Part shown: one piece after another, positions 36,928 to 47,496 of the stretch
Layout: every line of letters begins with the position of its first letter
How positions within the stretch are numbered: position 1 is the first letter of the stretch
NCBI RefSeq assembly: GCF_039541575.1
Contig: NZ_BAABGM010000015.1
Location: 248,001 to 312,000, forward strand
DNA from: Fodinibacter luteus
Lineage (GTDB): Bacteria; Actinomycetota; Actinomycetes; Actinomycetales; Dermatophilaceae
Direction of reading: 5' to 3'
DNA length: 64,000 bases
The notes under the pieces: model-generated
The model's input: the letters and a program-made list of their open reading frames with translations, nothing else
Databases searched by the model: none
Told to the model about the DNA's origin: nothing
Program-made: the position numbers and the translations under genes

Positions 36928-37890
36928 CTACGACTGGTCCCTTCCACGGCGGTACGAGTCAACGGTTGCTGCGATGCCGGCCTCGAGGTTGATGCCGTGT
37001 CGCCACCCGAGCGCGTGCAGCCTGGAGACGTCCAGCAGCTTGCGGGGCGTTCCATCGGGGCGCGACGGGTCCCAGGCGACCTCACCGGCGTACCCCGTTG
37101 CGGCTGCGACGAGCTCCGCCAGCTCGGCGATCGTCAGGTCGCTGCCGGTCCCGACGTTGACTGGCGAGTCGTCGTCATACCGCTCGAGCAGGGCCACCAG
37201 CGCTCCGGCGAGGTCGTCGACGTGGAGAAACTCCCTTCGGGGGGCTCCGGTGCCCCAGTTCGTAACCCGCCGGCCGCCGGAACGAACAGCCTCGTCGAAC
37301 CGCCGGATGAGGGCTGCCAGCACGTGCGAGGACTGCGCGTCGTAGTTGTCTCCGGGTCCGTAGAGGTTCGTCGGCATGGCACTGATCCACGCGTGCCCGT
37401 GCTCACGGCGCATCGCCTGCACGTGCATGACCCCGGCGATCTTTGCAATGGCGTAGGCCTTGTTGGTCTCCTCCAGAGGGCCGGTCAGAAGGGAGTCCTC
37501 GGTGATGGGTTGCGCGGCCAACCTGGGGTAGATGCACGATGACCCCAGGAAGAGGAGCCGCTCCACGCCCACCGTGTGCGCCGCGTCGAGCACGTTGACC
37601 TGGATGCGGAGGTTGTCGCTGAGGAACTCCACCGGTTCGGCGGCGTTCGCCGCGATCCCGCCAACGCGGGCTGCCGCCAGGACGACGTATCGGGGCTGCT
37701 CACGCTCGAAGAACGCCCTGACGTCACCGTCGCGACGCAAGTCGAGCTCCTGGGAGCCTCGGCCAAGGAGGTTGGTGAAGCCCTCTCTCTGGAGGTGGCG
37801 CCACAGCGCTCCTCCGGCGAGCCCTCGATGACCCGCCACGTAGAAGCGGGCTTCACGATCGAGGGGCTGGGGCGTCCAGGGGCGGGTCAT
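36928..37890 (-). CDS. fcl: GDP-L-fucose synthase
   Basis: Epimerises and reduces GDP-4-keto-6-deoxymannose to GDP-L-fucose with NADPH. Product 320 residues. Rossmann loop variant GHRGLAGGAL, the conserved VVLAAARVGGIAANAAEPVE, FLGSSCIYP with catalytic Ser, AYAIAKIAG with Tyr and Lys, and MPTNLYGPGDNYD, all typical. ATG at 37890 overlaps the stop of the glycosyltransferase gene by ATGA. The usual partner gmd is at 38,672, with one GT2 gene in between, so the locus can make GDP-fucose from GDP-mannose. Confidence 0.93.
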   Translation of the reverse strand: MTRPWTPQPLDREARFYVAGHRGLAGGALWRHLQREGFTNLLGRGSQELDLRRDGDVRAFFEREQPRYVVLAAARVGGIAANAAEPVEFLSDNLRIQVNVLDAAHTVGVERLLFLGSSCIYPRLAAQPITEDSLLTGPLEETNKAYAIAKIAGVMHVQAMRREHGHAWISAMPTNLYGPGDNYDAQSSHVLAALIRRFDEAVRSGGRRVTNWGTGAPRREFLHVDDLAGALVALLERYDDDSPVNVGTGSDLTIAELAELVAAATGYAGEVAWDPSRPDGTPRKLLDVSRLHALGWRHGINLEAGIAATVDSYRRGRDQS

Positions 37891-38671
37891 GGGCGGGCCT
37901 TGGCCGTCAGTCGGCGGGAGACGATGCGGATCGAGGTCCGGACCGGCAGGTCCCACGCCCAGGCCAGCTTGGCCAGAGGTGGTGGGAGGTGCCTTCGTTT
38001 CACCTGCTCAGCCTCGTGGATCGAGAGGTCGCGGTTGGCCACGGTGAGGGCGTCCGGGTGCCAGCGATAGGTCGCAACGGGGTGCCGTGTGCTCACGAAG
38101 CGTCCACGCCGGCGCAGGCGCAGGAACATGTCCAGGTCCATCACGAAGCGCAGCGACTCGTCGAAGGGCCCTACCGCGCGCAGGTGATCGAGCCTGGTGA
38201 GCGATGCGGGTTGCGGGATGAGGTCTGGGCCCCAGGGCAACACCCACGTCGCGAGCCGGCCCAGGCGGCTGATGGCGAAGACGTGCCCCTCGTGGTTCAT
38301 GTACTCGCAGCCGCCGTAGGCCACCACGGCGTCGGGGGCCCGCTCCAGCAGGCCGACGAGCGTTCGCAGGCCACCCGGTCGCATGGCGTCGTCGTCGCCG
38401 ATCCACGCGAAGTACCGCTCGTCCCGGGCCGCGGCGATCCCGGCATTCACGGCGGCCCCCAGCCCCCTCCCGGGATCGTCCACGACCAGGCCCCCGTGGG
38501 CAACGGCGATCCGACGCGCTTCCACGGCATCCTCGGGTGCAACGACGACGACGGTGCACTCCACCCCGTCCTGTGCGGTGAGGCTTGCCAACGCTGGGCC
38601 CAGCGTGTCGGTGCGCTCCCCGAGGGTCGGCACCACTGCGAGGACCTTCCTGAGGTGTTCCGGCACTGCGC

Positions 38672-38684
<13 letters not shown>
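37887..38684 (-). CDS. GT2 family glycosyltransferase
   Basis: A 265-residue GT-A enzyme: VLAVVPTLGERTDTLGPALA, LVVDDPGRGLGAAVNAGIAA, AWIGDDDAMRPGGL (DDD metal site) and FDESLRFVMDLDMFLRLRRR. The last 40 residues are basic. Lies between fcl and gmd with overlaps on both sides (4 and 13 bp), so it may transfer the fucose or deoxymannose made by its neighbours; this is inference. Confidence 0.85.
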
Positions 38685-39688
<1,004 letters not shown>

Positions 39689-39770
39689 TTCTGCCTCAGC
39701 CCCGTCTGTAGTGCTCGCGATGCCCGCGCTCTACGTGGCTCCGCGGTCCGACATCGTATCTGCGGGCAGA

Positions 39771-40727
39771 TCACACCGATTCCAACTCGGCCGCCACCAT
39801 CAGTGCGACCAGTTCGCTGAACGTCACGCTCGGCGTCCACCCCAGGGCCAGCAGGCGACCGGCATTCCCCACCAGCGCACTGGGGTCAGCGGGGCGATAG
39901 AGCGCAGGGTCGATGCGAAGGTGCCGTTCGTAGTCGTCGATGCCGACCACCGCGAACGCCTCCTTCACGAAGTCCCTGACCGTGTGCGCGTCACCCGTCG
40001 CGACGACGAAGTCGCCCGGCGCGGCGGCCTGCATAAGGAGGACCATCGCGCCGACGTGGTCCTGGGCGAAGCCCCAGTCGCGCCGCACGTCGACGTTGCC
40101 CAGGGTCAGGTGCGTCCGCTCCCCGCGCGCGACCGCGGCGACGCCCCGTGTGATCTTCCGGGCGACGAAGGTCGGCGGGCGGCGTGGGGACTCATGGTTG
40201 TAGAGGATGGCGTTCGTCGCGAACAGCCCTCGGCGACGGTAGACGGCCACCATCTGGTGGGCCATGTCCTTCGCGGCTCCGTATGGGGTGACCGGGGCAT
40301 GAGGCGTGTTCTCGTCCTGCGGAACCTGCGAAGGGTCGCCGAACACCTCTGCGCTCGACGCCTGGACGAACCTGACCTCGCGGCCCAGCCGCTCCTGCAG
40401 TTCCCAGGCGGCGCGCAGGAGCCGCACCGGTCCCACACCGACGATGTCGGCGGTCAGGACCGGCTGCTGCCAAGAGGCGGCGACAGACGTGCTGCCCGCC
40501 AGGTTGTAGATGTGGTGGGGCTCGCTCGCCTCGACGGCGTCCCGTACCGCTTCCTCGGTTGAGAGGTCCGCGACGTGCACAACGATCCCTGGATGCTCTG
40601 TACTGACCGCGGCGACCTTCGCCGCATCCCGAACGACACCGTGCACCTCGATGCCGGAGCTGAGGAGCCGACGAGCGAGGTACCACCCATCCTGCCCGGC
40701 GACTCCGGTCACAAGGGCCCGGGTCAT
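39771..40727 (-). CDS. GDP-mannose 4,6-dehydratase-like SDR (second copy)
   Basis: A 318-residue extended SDR with VTGVAGQDGWYLARRLLSSG, IYNLAGSTSVAASWQQPV, QASSAEVFGDPSQVPQDENT, PYGAAKDMAHQMVAVYRRRG and LYNHESPRRPPTFVARKI. It resembles Gmd but is clearly diverged from the adjacent copy and shorter at the C-terminus. It could be a second GMD, or a reductase/epimerase such as RMD making GDP-rhamnose. All catalytic Ser/Glu/Tyr/Lys residues look present. Lies 82 bp upstream of gmd. Confidence 0.75.
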   Translation of the reverse strand: MTRALVTGVAGQDGWYLARRLLSSGIEVHGVVRDAAKVAAVSTEHPGIVVHVADLSTEEAVRDAVEASEPHHIYNLAGSTSVAASWQQPVLTADIVGVGPVRLLRAAWELQERLGREVRFVQASSAEVFGDPSQVPQDENTPHAPVTPYGAAKDMAHQMVAVYRRRGLFATNAILYNHESPRRPPTFVARKITRGVAAVARGERTHLTLGNVDVRRDWGFAQDHVGAMVLLMQAAAPGDFVVATGDAHTVRDFVKEAFAVVGIDDYERHLRIDPALYRPADPSALVGNAGRLLALGWTPSVTFSELVALMVAAELESV

Positions 40728-40837
40728 CGAGTCCCGTTCTCTGCTGGCCTAAGCACCTGCACAGGCTAGGGCAGGATCGAGTGCGACGACGTGCTCGGGA
40801 GGGGGTCAGCAACACCGTCGGGCCATGCCAAGGCCCC

Positions 40838-42010
40838 TCAGCACCCCCATGGACGTGCCAGCGCCTTGTCCAACGGGGGCAGGGCAGCTGCCTCCCAACT
40901 GAGCCGATCGACAAAGGCGTTTCGTGCCCGCCGACCGAGGGCAGAGGCCGTCACCCGGTCGGTCAGCAGAGTGGCGAGCGCGTCAACGATCTCCTCCACG
41001 CTGTCAGCGCGTGCCACCTCAGATGCATCCACGGGGATGCCGTTCAGCGCCTCGCTCGTCGCCACCACGGGGACACCGAACGAGAGCGCCTCGAAGACCT
41101 TGAGCTTGGTTCCACCGCCTCTCCGGATGGGGGTAACGACGACTCGCGTCGAGTGGTAATGCGGCGTGAGGTCGGCGATGTCAATGTGCAGCGTAACGTT
41201 GGGGGCGGCCTCGACGAGACGACGAAGAGCCGGAGTCGGCCTTCGGCCCACCACGTGTAGTTCAGAGTTCGGACTCGCGCGCAGCACCGCAGGCCAGATG
41301 TGTTCAACGAGCTCCGTGACGGCGGCGACGTTGGGGGGATAGTCCAGCGTGCCGACGAACAAGGCCCGACCCTCCGTGGACTCGACATCAGTCGCGGAGT
41401 CGGGTGTGGGCACCGAGTTGGGTACTACGCGTACGCGGTCGTGACCTGCGATCGAAGCGAGGATCTGCGCGTCGTCACCCGAGACGCACAGAACCTGCTC
41501 GGCGCTCTTGGCCAGCTGCCGCTCCGCTCTGGCCACCCTTCTTGTATCCACCGCGAAGGTGAGGCGATCCAGTCTGGTCCTGGCAAGCGCCGTCATGTCA
41601 CGAAATAGCGCCCCTTCCACGTTCTGTGCGTCGTACACAAGACGCACTCCAGGGGGGATCAGCCTCTGCGCGAAGCTCCAGCTCATGATCTCCGAGACGA
41701 CCGCAACGTCCGGCTCGAACGCGTCGACGGCCCGCAGGACCTCATGCCGAGCCCTCGGACCGATGCGAGGCGAACGGAGCGGGTGGCGGGAAACCACTTT
41801 CATGGCGGCAAGGAGCGGATAGGGGTGGGGTTGTCGGAAGGGGACCACGCGTGGTGCGGTCTCGTGGAGCAGCTCGGCCCCCCACGGTGTCACGATGGTG
41901 ACGTCGTGCCCGGCCTTGAGGGCGGTCATCACGAGGCCACGGGTGCGAAGGTCCCCACCGTGCCTCGCCGGCCCCCAGGGCCTCGGGTGGCACCAGACAA
42001 CCTTGCTCAC
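40838..42010 (-). CDS. GT4 family glycosyltransferase
   Basis: A 390-residue GT-B enzyme. N-terminal acceptor domain with WGPARHGGDLRTRGLVMTAL; central RALFVGTLDYPPNVAAVTEL; C-terminal donor domain with GGGTKLKVFEALSFGVPVVA, the EX7E-type motif of GT4. Its GTG start overlaps the stop of the next gene (GTGA). Acts at the cytoplasmic face in glycan assembly; donor and acceptor unknown. Confidence 0.87.
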   Translation of the reverse strand: MSKVVWCHPRPWGPARHGGDLRTRGLVMTALKAGHDVTIVTPWGAELLHETAPRVVPFRQPHPYPLLAAMKVVSRHPLRSPRIGPRARHEVLRAVDAFEPDVAVVSEIMSWSFAQRLIPPGVRLVYDAQNVEGALFRDMTALARTRLDRLTFAVDTRRVARAERQLAKSAEQVLCVSGDDAQILASIAGHDRVRVVPNSVPTPDSATDVESTEGRALFVGTLDYPPNVAAVTELVEHIWPAVLRASPNSELHVVGRRPTPALRRLVEAAPNVTLHIDIADLTPHYHSTRVVVTPIRRGGGTKLKVFEALSFGVPVVATSEALNGIPVDASEVARADSVEEIVDALATLLTDRVTASALGRRARNAFVDRLSWEAAALPPLDKALARPWGC

Positions 42011-43158
42011 TGAAGGGCCACCTCACGAAAGATGCGGATGTGCTCGGCTGCTGCTCGCTCCCATGTGAACTGACGGGCGTGGGCCTCCGCCGCGTCCACC
42101 CGGGCCGGCGTGGCGGCCATGGCTCGATCTACCGCGCCAGCAATGCTTCCCACGTCGAGCGGGTCAAAGTACTCGACCTCGTCCCCACACACCTCTGGGA
42201 GCGATCCCCGTGTGGACACAGCAGCCGGGCACCGTACCGCCATCGCCTCGAGGGGCGGCATCCCGAAGCCCTCATACAGGCTCGGGAATGCTAAACATGC
42301 CGCCCTGCGATACAGCTCGAGCAGCGTCTCCCGGGGAACCACCCCCAACTGGTCCACCCAGGGCGGCGCATCAGCGAGAAGCTTCCCCCCTCCGGTGAGT
42401 ACCAGCCGCAACGAAGGCCGGTCCTCTCGCAGCAGTGCGACTGCGTCCAGGAGCCGGCCGTGGTTCTTGTGAGGCCACCGTCGCGCGGGGTACAGCACGA
42501 ACTGTTCACGGGAGCGCGGCGCAGGCGTGAGGTCCGCCTCTAGTCCGAGGTGCACCACGTGCACCTTCTCAGGAGGGATCCCCAAGTACTTGACTATTTC
42601 GCCTTTGCTGAACTCGCTGTCAGTGATCACTGCATCGGCCCTCCGTGCAGAACGGTCGTAGGCGATGGATCGATAGGCCAGCTCAGGCCGGGTGAAGTTG
42701 TGTCCCAGGGCGAGGTGCTGAACGTCATGCAGGGTGACCACGTGAGGGATCCCCCTACTGCTTGGCAGCGGAACGGTGAACGGGTAATGGATCACATCGA
42801 CGCGGCCGCCCTTGACTAGCCAACCAGGGTGAACGCTGAGCCTGGCCAGGTGAAGCAATCGATCAATTACCCGTTCAGAGGCCCGCGACGCGTGGACCAC
42901 GGTCGGCACGCCGTTCACAGTGCCGGCGCCCCAAGGGGCGTGCACGACCATCCGGACGTCCGAACGAGCCAGAGCGGACACAAGGCCAGAGAAGTACGCC
43001 TCAGTGCCGCCCATCGCACTTTCAACCAGCGTCAGAGCGGAGACCCCCACACTTAGGGGAACGAGAGACGGGCCGTCGGGGGTCAAATTCGGACCTGCGC
43101 GAGCTCGTCCGCAGTCAAGCGCCTGTTCGAGCTCGAAACCTCTCGGTTCGACGCCCAC
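42007..43158 (-). CDS. GT4 family glycosyltransferase (mannosyl/rhamnosyltransferase-like)
   Basis: A GT-B enzyme, 383 residues from the farthest start. Features: MGGTEAYFSGLVSALARSDV, HDVQHLALGHNFTRPELAYR, ITDSEFSKGEIVKYLGIPPE, then LYPARRWPHKNHGRLLDAVA and AFPSLYEGFGMPPLEAMAVR (donor EX7E). The start is uncertain: no good ribosome site precedes GTG 43158; a GTG at 43050 would give VGVSALTLVESAMGG, where homology begins. First gene of the minus-strand operon, beside the IS21 insertion. Confidence 0.83.
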   Translation of the reverse strand: MGVEPRGFELEQALDCGRARAGPNLTPDGPSLVPLSVGVSALTLVESAMGGTEAYFSGLVSALARSDVRMVVHAPWGAGTVNGVPTVVHASRASERVIDRLLHLARLSVHPGWLVKGGRVDVIHYPFTVPLPSSRGIPHVVTLHDVQHLALGHNFTRPELAYRSIAYDRSARRADAVITDSEFSKGEIVKYLGIPPEKVHVVHLGLEADLTPAPRSREQFVLYPARRWPHKNHGRLLDAVALLREDRPSLRLVLTGGGKLLADAPPWVDQLGVVPRETLLELYRRAACLAFPSLYEGFGMPPLEAMAVRCPAAVSTRGSLPEVCGDEVEYFDPLDVGSIAGAVDRAMAATPARVDAAEAHARQFTWERAAAEHIRIFREVALQ

Positions 43159-43615
43159 AATCTGTTTGTGCCCCGGGAGTCATCACGCGCCTCCCAGGCG
43201 ACTGCAGCCTCCACACCGGCAGCGTACCCGGCGCTGTTGGCTCAAATGCACCACGAACTCCCTACGACCGTCCCGTGGGCCGAGCACGCCACGAACCGCC
43301 CACCCGGCTTGGCTCACGTTCCTTGTTCCGCATGGGCCGTAAGGCTGTGACCTGCGGCGACTCCTTCAGAACTGCGCGATTTCACGCACTAACAGGAGGG
43401 CGGCGACAACGCCCCGGTCGCGATCTGGGGGCGTCGCCACGGCCGTTCGGTCCCCGGATAGGCGGCGCGAAGCGCGAATCTTCCCGATGTGGGTCCATTC
43501 TTGTGGGAACGAGGCGAGCTCATCCCCCTGTGGATCCGCGACAGGGCCTCCCTCGGTCCACATCGAGCGAGCGAGGACCAATTCCATGCGAGGAGGGGCC
43601 GCCATCCAGCTACAG
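43159..43615. other. 457-bp gene-free promoter region left of IS21
   Basis: No credible gene on either strand. It is the upstream region of the GT4 operon and includes one copy of a 42-bp direct repeat (43261-43302). Before the IS insertion it was continuous with 46226 onward, forming one long divergent control region. Confidence 0.6.
43261..43302 (+). repeat. 42-bp direct repeat, copy 1
   Basis: Begins CCTACGACCGTCCCGTGGGC; the same 42 bases with one C/T difference occur at 46329-46370 on the other side of the IS21 element. Not part of the IS ends. Both copies lie 100-130 bp upstream of divergent glycosyltransferase genes. Confidence 0.85.
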
Positions 43616-43680
43616 TGTCAATGGCCAGTCCTAGGTCACCGCTGGTGGCCAAGTAGAAGTCCCCACTCCTTGCGGGTTGT

Positions 43681-44460
43681 TCAGCTCGTGGTGGGGCGCC
43701 CTCCTGTCCGGGTTCGGGCCTGGAGCATGCGGTAGGACTGGCCGCTGGTGACCACGGTGGTGGCGTGGTGCAGGAGCCGGTCGAGCATGGACACGGCGGT
43801 GGTGTGTTCGGGCAGGAACCGGCCCCAGTCCTCGAAGGAGAAGTGTGAGGCGATGCCCAGGGAGCGGCGTTCGTAGGCGGCGGCGATGACGCGGAACAGT
43901 AGTTGTGCGCCGGTGTCGTCGAGCGGGGCGAAGCCGACTTCGTCGACCAGGAGGAGGTCGTGGCGCAGGAGGCCCTCGATGGTCTTGCCGACGGTGTTGT
44001 CGGCCAGGCCTCGATAGAGGTTCTCGATGAGGTCGGCGGCGGTGAGGTACTTGACCTTGTGGCCGGCGGTGACGGCGGCGTGGCCGAGCGCGATCAGGGT
44101 GTGGGACTTGCCCGTGCCGGCTGGGCCGATCAGGGCGAGGTTCTCCTTGGCGGCGATCCATTCCAGGCTGGTCAGGTACGCCCAGGTCGGGGCCGGGATC
44201 GAGGACGCGGCCAGGTCGAACTCCTCAATGGTCTTGACGACGGGGAACCCAGCGGCTTTGAGCCGGGCGCGCTGGTTGGAGGCGTCGCGGGCGGCGATCT
44301 CCCGTTCGACCAGGGCCCGTAGGACCTCCTCGGGGGCCCACCGTTGGGTCTTGGCGGTGAGCAGCAGCTCGGGGGCGACCTCGCGGATCGTGGCGAGCTT
44401 GAGCCGGCGAAGCCCAGCGGTCAGGTCCGCCGCCAGCGGCGGCGGGCTCGTCGCGGTCAT
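43681..44460 (-). CDS. istB: IS21 helper ATPase IstB
   Basis: A 259-residue AAA+ ATPase that loads IstA at target DNA. N-terminal helical domain, Walker A GPAGTGKSH near residue 109, LLLVDEVGFAPLD (Walker B) and ERRSLGIASHFSFEDWGRFL. ATG 44460 overlaps the istA stop (ATGA), the normal IS21 arrangement, and the C-terminus runs to the left IS end region. Confidence 0.95.
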   Translation of the reverse strand: MTATSPPPLAADLTAGLRRLKLATIREVAPELLLTAKTQRWAPEEVLRALVEREIAARDASNQRARLKAAGFPVVKTIEEFDLAASSIPAPTWAYLTSLEWIAAKENLALIGPAGTGKSHTLIALGHAAVTAGHKVKYLTAADLIENLYRGLADNTVGKTIEGLLRHDLLLVDEVGFAPLDDTGAQLLFRVIAAAYERRSLGIASHFSFEDWGRFLPEHTTAVSMLDRLLHHATTVVTSGQSYRMLQARTRTGGRPTTS

Positions 44461-46052
44461 GAGGACACCACCCGCCCGGCACCGGCCGCTATGCCTGTGC
44501 CCGGTGAATCCGGCTCGCTTCCAGCGTGGTTGGTGGGGGCGTACTCGGTCAGGGACCGTCCCGTGCTGGTGGGCAGGTCGATGATCAGCGCGTCCCCAGC
44601 GTGGCGCGGGTGCGGGGTACCGGCCCCCGCGGCCAGGATCGAGCGCACATCGCTGGCCTTCCATCGGCGGAACGCGACCGCCCGCTCCAGGGCCGCGGTG
44701 AAGGCCTGCTCCCCGTGGGCCGCGGCCAGGGTGTTCAGCTCGGCCAGCTCGGGCCCCAGGCGGGTGTGCCCCGCTGCGGCGGCGCCGGCGATGAACGCGT
44801 GCGCGACCTCACCGAGCGAGCAGAACTGTTTCTCCGCAGCGGTTTTCGGGCGGATCGCCCTGGCCGGTGCCGGCCGCGGGCCGCCGTAGTGCTCGTCAAG
44901 GATGGAGGCCTCCCCGGGAGCCTTGAGCGGGTGCTGCGCATGCACGACCCCGCTGCCCGGGTCCAGGATCAGCACCCGCGGCCCGTCCACGAGCACCGCC
45001 ACCGCGCTCCCGCACAGCGCCACCGGTACCGAGTAGCGGGCCGAGCCGACCCGCACCGTGGCCAGCTTGTCGACCTTGCGCATGATCGGCGGCGGCCCGA
45101 TATGAGGGCGCAGCGACGGCAACGGTGTGAGCAGCTCGGCCTCGACGGCCAGCCGCTGCGCCGGGACCGCGCACGTCTGGGAGTGAACAGCGGCGTTGAC
45201 CTGCGCACACCACGCCCGGGCGTGCTCGTTCGCCACGGCCAGGTCAGCCAAAACCGCTGCGGCAGCGCGGGACTGACTACCACCGGTCGCCTCGCCGTCG
45301 GCGTCCAAGGTGTGCTCGAGCAGCAGCGGGCGCAGCAGGTCCTCCTTGCCGTACCCGACGAGGTTCTCCACGATGCCCTTGGACTGTGGGTCGGCCGCCT
45401 CGCAGAAGTCCGGCCGGAACCGGTAGTGCGTGGCGAACCGGACGTACTCGGCCGTGGGGACCACCCGGTTGGCGACCACGCCACCCTTGAGGCACCCCAT
45501 CCGGTCGGCCAGCACGACCTTCGGCACCCCACCAAGGGCTTCGAAGCACTGCGCGAGCAGCGCCAGCGTCGTGGCCGCCTTCTCATCGGCTGCGAACCGC
45601 ACGAACCGCACCCGCGACCACGCCAGCACCGCGCAGAAGACGTGGACCCCGGCGATGACGCCCCAGTCGATGACCAGGTGCTCACCCGGGCTCCACACCG
45701 CCGGCCGCCGGCCCCGACCGTTCTCACGACGCCACGCCTTCTTCTCCTGCGCGACCAGACGACGGAAGTTCCGGTCCGAGCCGGTGTACCCCTGGGCGCG
45801 GGCCCGCGGCAGCAACCGCTTCGCGCTGATCCGCCCCTGCGTGCTCGTCACCGCCTGGCCGACCAAAGCGCGCACACCCTCGTAGTTCGACGGCCGCCGC
45901 TCACGCACCGGCGGCTCGTCACCGGCCTCCGCACGCTGCACGACCCGCTTGACCGTCTTGTGCGTGGTCCCGCAGATCGCTGCGGCCCCACGGTAAGTGC
46001 CCACCTGCTGGTAGGCGGAGATGATGCTCATTCGTTCCCTCGCAGACATCAC
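44457..46052 (-). CDS. istA: IS21 transposase IstA
   Basis: A 531-residue transposase. N-terminal HTH (SIISAYQQVGTYRGAAAICG, TTHKTVKRVVQ), DDE catalytic core starting GEHLVIDWGVIAGVHVF, LADRMGCLKGG, and the Glu in KGIVENLVGYGKEDLL; C-terminal beta domain with VGSARYSVPVALCGSAVAVL. Start GTG 46052 or ATG 46049, both behind AGGAGGG. Intact. Confidence 0.93.
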   Translation of the reverse strand: MMSARERMSIISAYQQVGTYRGAAAICGTTHKTVKRVVQRAEAGDEPPVRERRPSNYEGVRALVGQAVTSTQGRISAKRLLPRARAQGYTGSDRNFRRLVAQEKKAWRRENGRGRRPAVWSPGEHLVIDWGVIAGVHVFCAVLAWSRVRFVRFAADEKAATTLALLAQCFEALGGVPKVVLADRMGCLKGGVVANRVVPTAEYVRFATHYRFRPDFCEAADPQSKGIVENLVGYGKEDLLRPLLLEHTLDADGEATGGSQSRAAAAVLADLAVANEHARAWCAQVNAAVHSQTCAVPAQRLAVEAELLTPLPSLRPHIGPPPIMRKVDKLATVRVGSARYSVPVALCGSAVAVLVDGPRVLILDPGSGVVHAQHPLKAPGEASILDEHYGGPRPAPARAIRPKTAAEKQFCSLGEVAHAFIAGAAAAGHTRLGPELAELNTLAAAHGEQAFTAALERAVAFRRWKASDVRSILAAGAGTPHPRHAGDALIIDLPTSTGRSLTEYAPTNHAGSEPDSPGTGIAAGAGRVVSS

Positions 46053-46328
46053 AATGGAGCCCTCCTGGGCGGTGGCGTAGCTGGCTAGACACCGCTACTC
46101 CACCGCTCAGGGCTTCACGCTCCGGATCGACACGACGAGCAAGGAGTGGGGACTTTCACACGGCCACCACCGGGGACCTCTACTTGGCCACTACCGGGGA
46201 CTTTTCCATGGCCACGGACATACAGAGCCCACCAAGGGGTCCGAGGGTGCCCCTTCGACGCCGTCGATCGGCGCCAGGGGCCCGGATCGCACGATCCTCA
46301 CGTACTAACGGAATGAGCCAAGTCAGGC

Positions 46329-46370
46329 CCTACGACCGTCCCGTGGGCTGAGCACGCCACGAACCGCCCA
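46329..46370 (+). repeat. 42-bp direct repeat, copy 2
   Basis: Partner of 43261-43302, with a single C/T change at base 21. It lies about 128 bp before the GT2 start at 46498. The bases just outside the two copies differ, so the boundary is sharp. Confidence 0.85.
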
Positions 46371-46484
46371 GGCTCGAGCCGAGCCGACGCAGATCCGTTC
46401 ATCGATGCCCGGGGTCAGCCGCTCATCGCCGTGCACAACAGTGGTACCGAGAGTCGGCGGCCTAGCCCCGGACCCGCCGGCACC

Positions 46485-46490
46485 TACACT
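46485..46490 (+). promoter_or_regulatory. Putative -10 box for the GT2 gene
   Basis: TACACT, 7 bp before the ATG at 46498, fits TANNNT and predicts a leaderless message; it decides the start. The -35 region is weak, so the box may need an activator. Confidence 0.4.
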
Positions 46491-46497
46491 CAAGGTC

Positions 46498-47496
46498 ATG
46501 TTCGGGCAGGAGCCGCCATCGAGTGACCCGCGGGTCTCCGTCACCCCGGCGATCGACCCGCAACGGAACCTGCTCAATTCCGTGTGTGCGGTTGTGGTGC
46601 ACCATCGACGATTCCCGGACGTACTCCAAACAGTGAAAGCAGTGATCTCCGCTGGAGTTCGTGCGGAGTCTGTCGTGGTTGTGGACAACAGTGAGGACAA
46701 GGGGATTCGGTCGGCGCTCAATCGGACGAGCGAGGGATGGCACGTCCATTCGATGCGTAACCGCGGATATGGGGCCGCTGTAAACCGGGGGGTTTCCGTC
46801 ACGTCGGGTTCCAAGGTCGTGCTCGTCCTCACACACGAGGCGCTGATTGATGCAGCATCACTTCACACGATGGTGGCCGCTCTTGGCGAAGATCCTCGCA
46901 TCGCCGCAGTCGGGCCCGGTCGGCTCACGACAAGCGCCGGCCGGATCTGGTCTGAGGGGGGCGAACTGACACGGCTACTCCGCCTCCCTCGCCACATTCT
47001 CGACGGGCCCTCATCGGCGGCGGCTGTTCGCGATGTGGACTGGCTGGATGGAGCCTGCGTTGCGTATCGCATTGAGGCCCTGGAATCTCAACCCTTTCGA
47101 GAAGACTTCTTCCTCTACTTCGAGGAGACCGAATTGCATTGTCGCTTGCGGGCAAATGGGTGGCGCGTCGTCACAGCGCTTCAAGCGTCTGCACATCAAC
47201 ACTCGGCCGGGATGCCCGCCTACTGGGCAAGCAGGAATGTGGTTCTTTTTCAAGGGGCGCACGGCACGGCACTATCGCGGATTCTCGCTCCTCCCTACTT
47301 CCTTCTTCGCGCCATGGCGATCGCTGCCAAAGGTCGTGAATGGGACAACGTGGCGGCAGGGGTCCGAGGGCTGCTTGCGGGTTACGCTGCGCTACGACGG
47401 ACGAAGCAGCCGGTAGAACCCGGCGCTGAACGCGTGGCCGGCTACTCACCGGGGTGGGAGGAAAGGCCAACGGCAGCGCGGGATACGGCGACATGA
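46498..47496 (+). CDS. GT2 family glycosyltransferase (rhamnosyltransferase-like)
   Basis: A 332-residue GT-A enzyme. VCAVVVHHRRFPDVLQTVKA, VVVVDNSEDKGIRSAL, MRNRGYGAAVNRGVSVTSGS (the N-x-G-x-G/A-x-A-x-N pattern of rhamnosyltransferases), LVLTHEALID, VDWLDGACVAYRIEAL and FFLYFEETELHCRLRANGWR are all present. ATG 46498 is preferred over an ATG 31 codons earlier because homology begins after it and a -10 box stands directly in front. The stop overlaps the WbsX remnant start (ATGA). IS21 lies about 280 bp upstream. Confidence 0.85.
   Translation: MFGQEPPSSDPRVSVTPAIDPQRNLLNSVCAVVVHHRRFPDVLQTVKAVISAGVRAESVVVVDNSEDKGIRSALNRTSEGWHVHSMRNRGYGAAVNRGVSVTSGSKVVLVLTHEALIDAASLHTMVAALGEDPRIAAVGPGRLTTSAGRIWSEGGELTRLLRLPRHILDGPSSAAAVRDVDWLDGACVAYRIEALESQPFREDFFLYFEETELHCRLRANGWRVVTALQASAHQHSAGMPAYWASRNVVLFQGAHGTALSRILAPPYFLLRAMAIAAKGREWDNVAAGVRGLLAGYAALRRTKQPVEPGAERVAGYSPGWEERPTAARDTAT

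Larger units (their letters stand above)
43616..46220 (-). mobile_element. IS21-family insertion sequence with 5-bp TSD
   Basis: A 2,605-bp element carrying istA and istB. The ends begin TGTCAATGGCC (left) and, read inward, TGTCCGTGGCC (right). A perfect inner inverted repeat AAGTCCCCACTCCTTG lies at 43657-43672 and 46140-46155. Multiple 20-bp transposase-binding-type repeats (GTGGCCaagtagaagTCCCC variants) occur: two at left, three at right, as in IS21. Direct repeat TACAG flanks it (43611-43615, 46221-46225), consistent with target duplication. It sits in the divergent promoter region of two polysaccharide operons. Both genes are intact, so it may be active. Confidence 0.9.
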
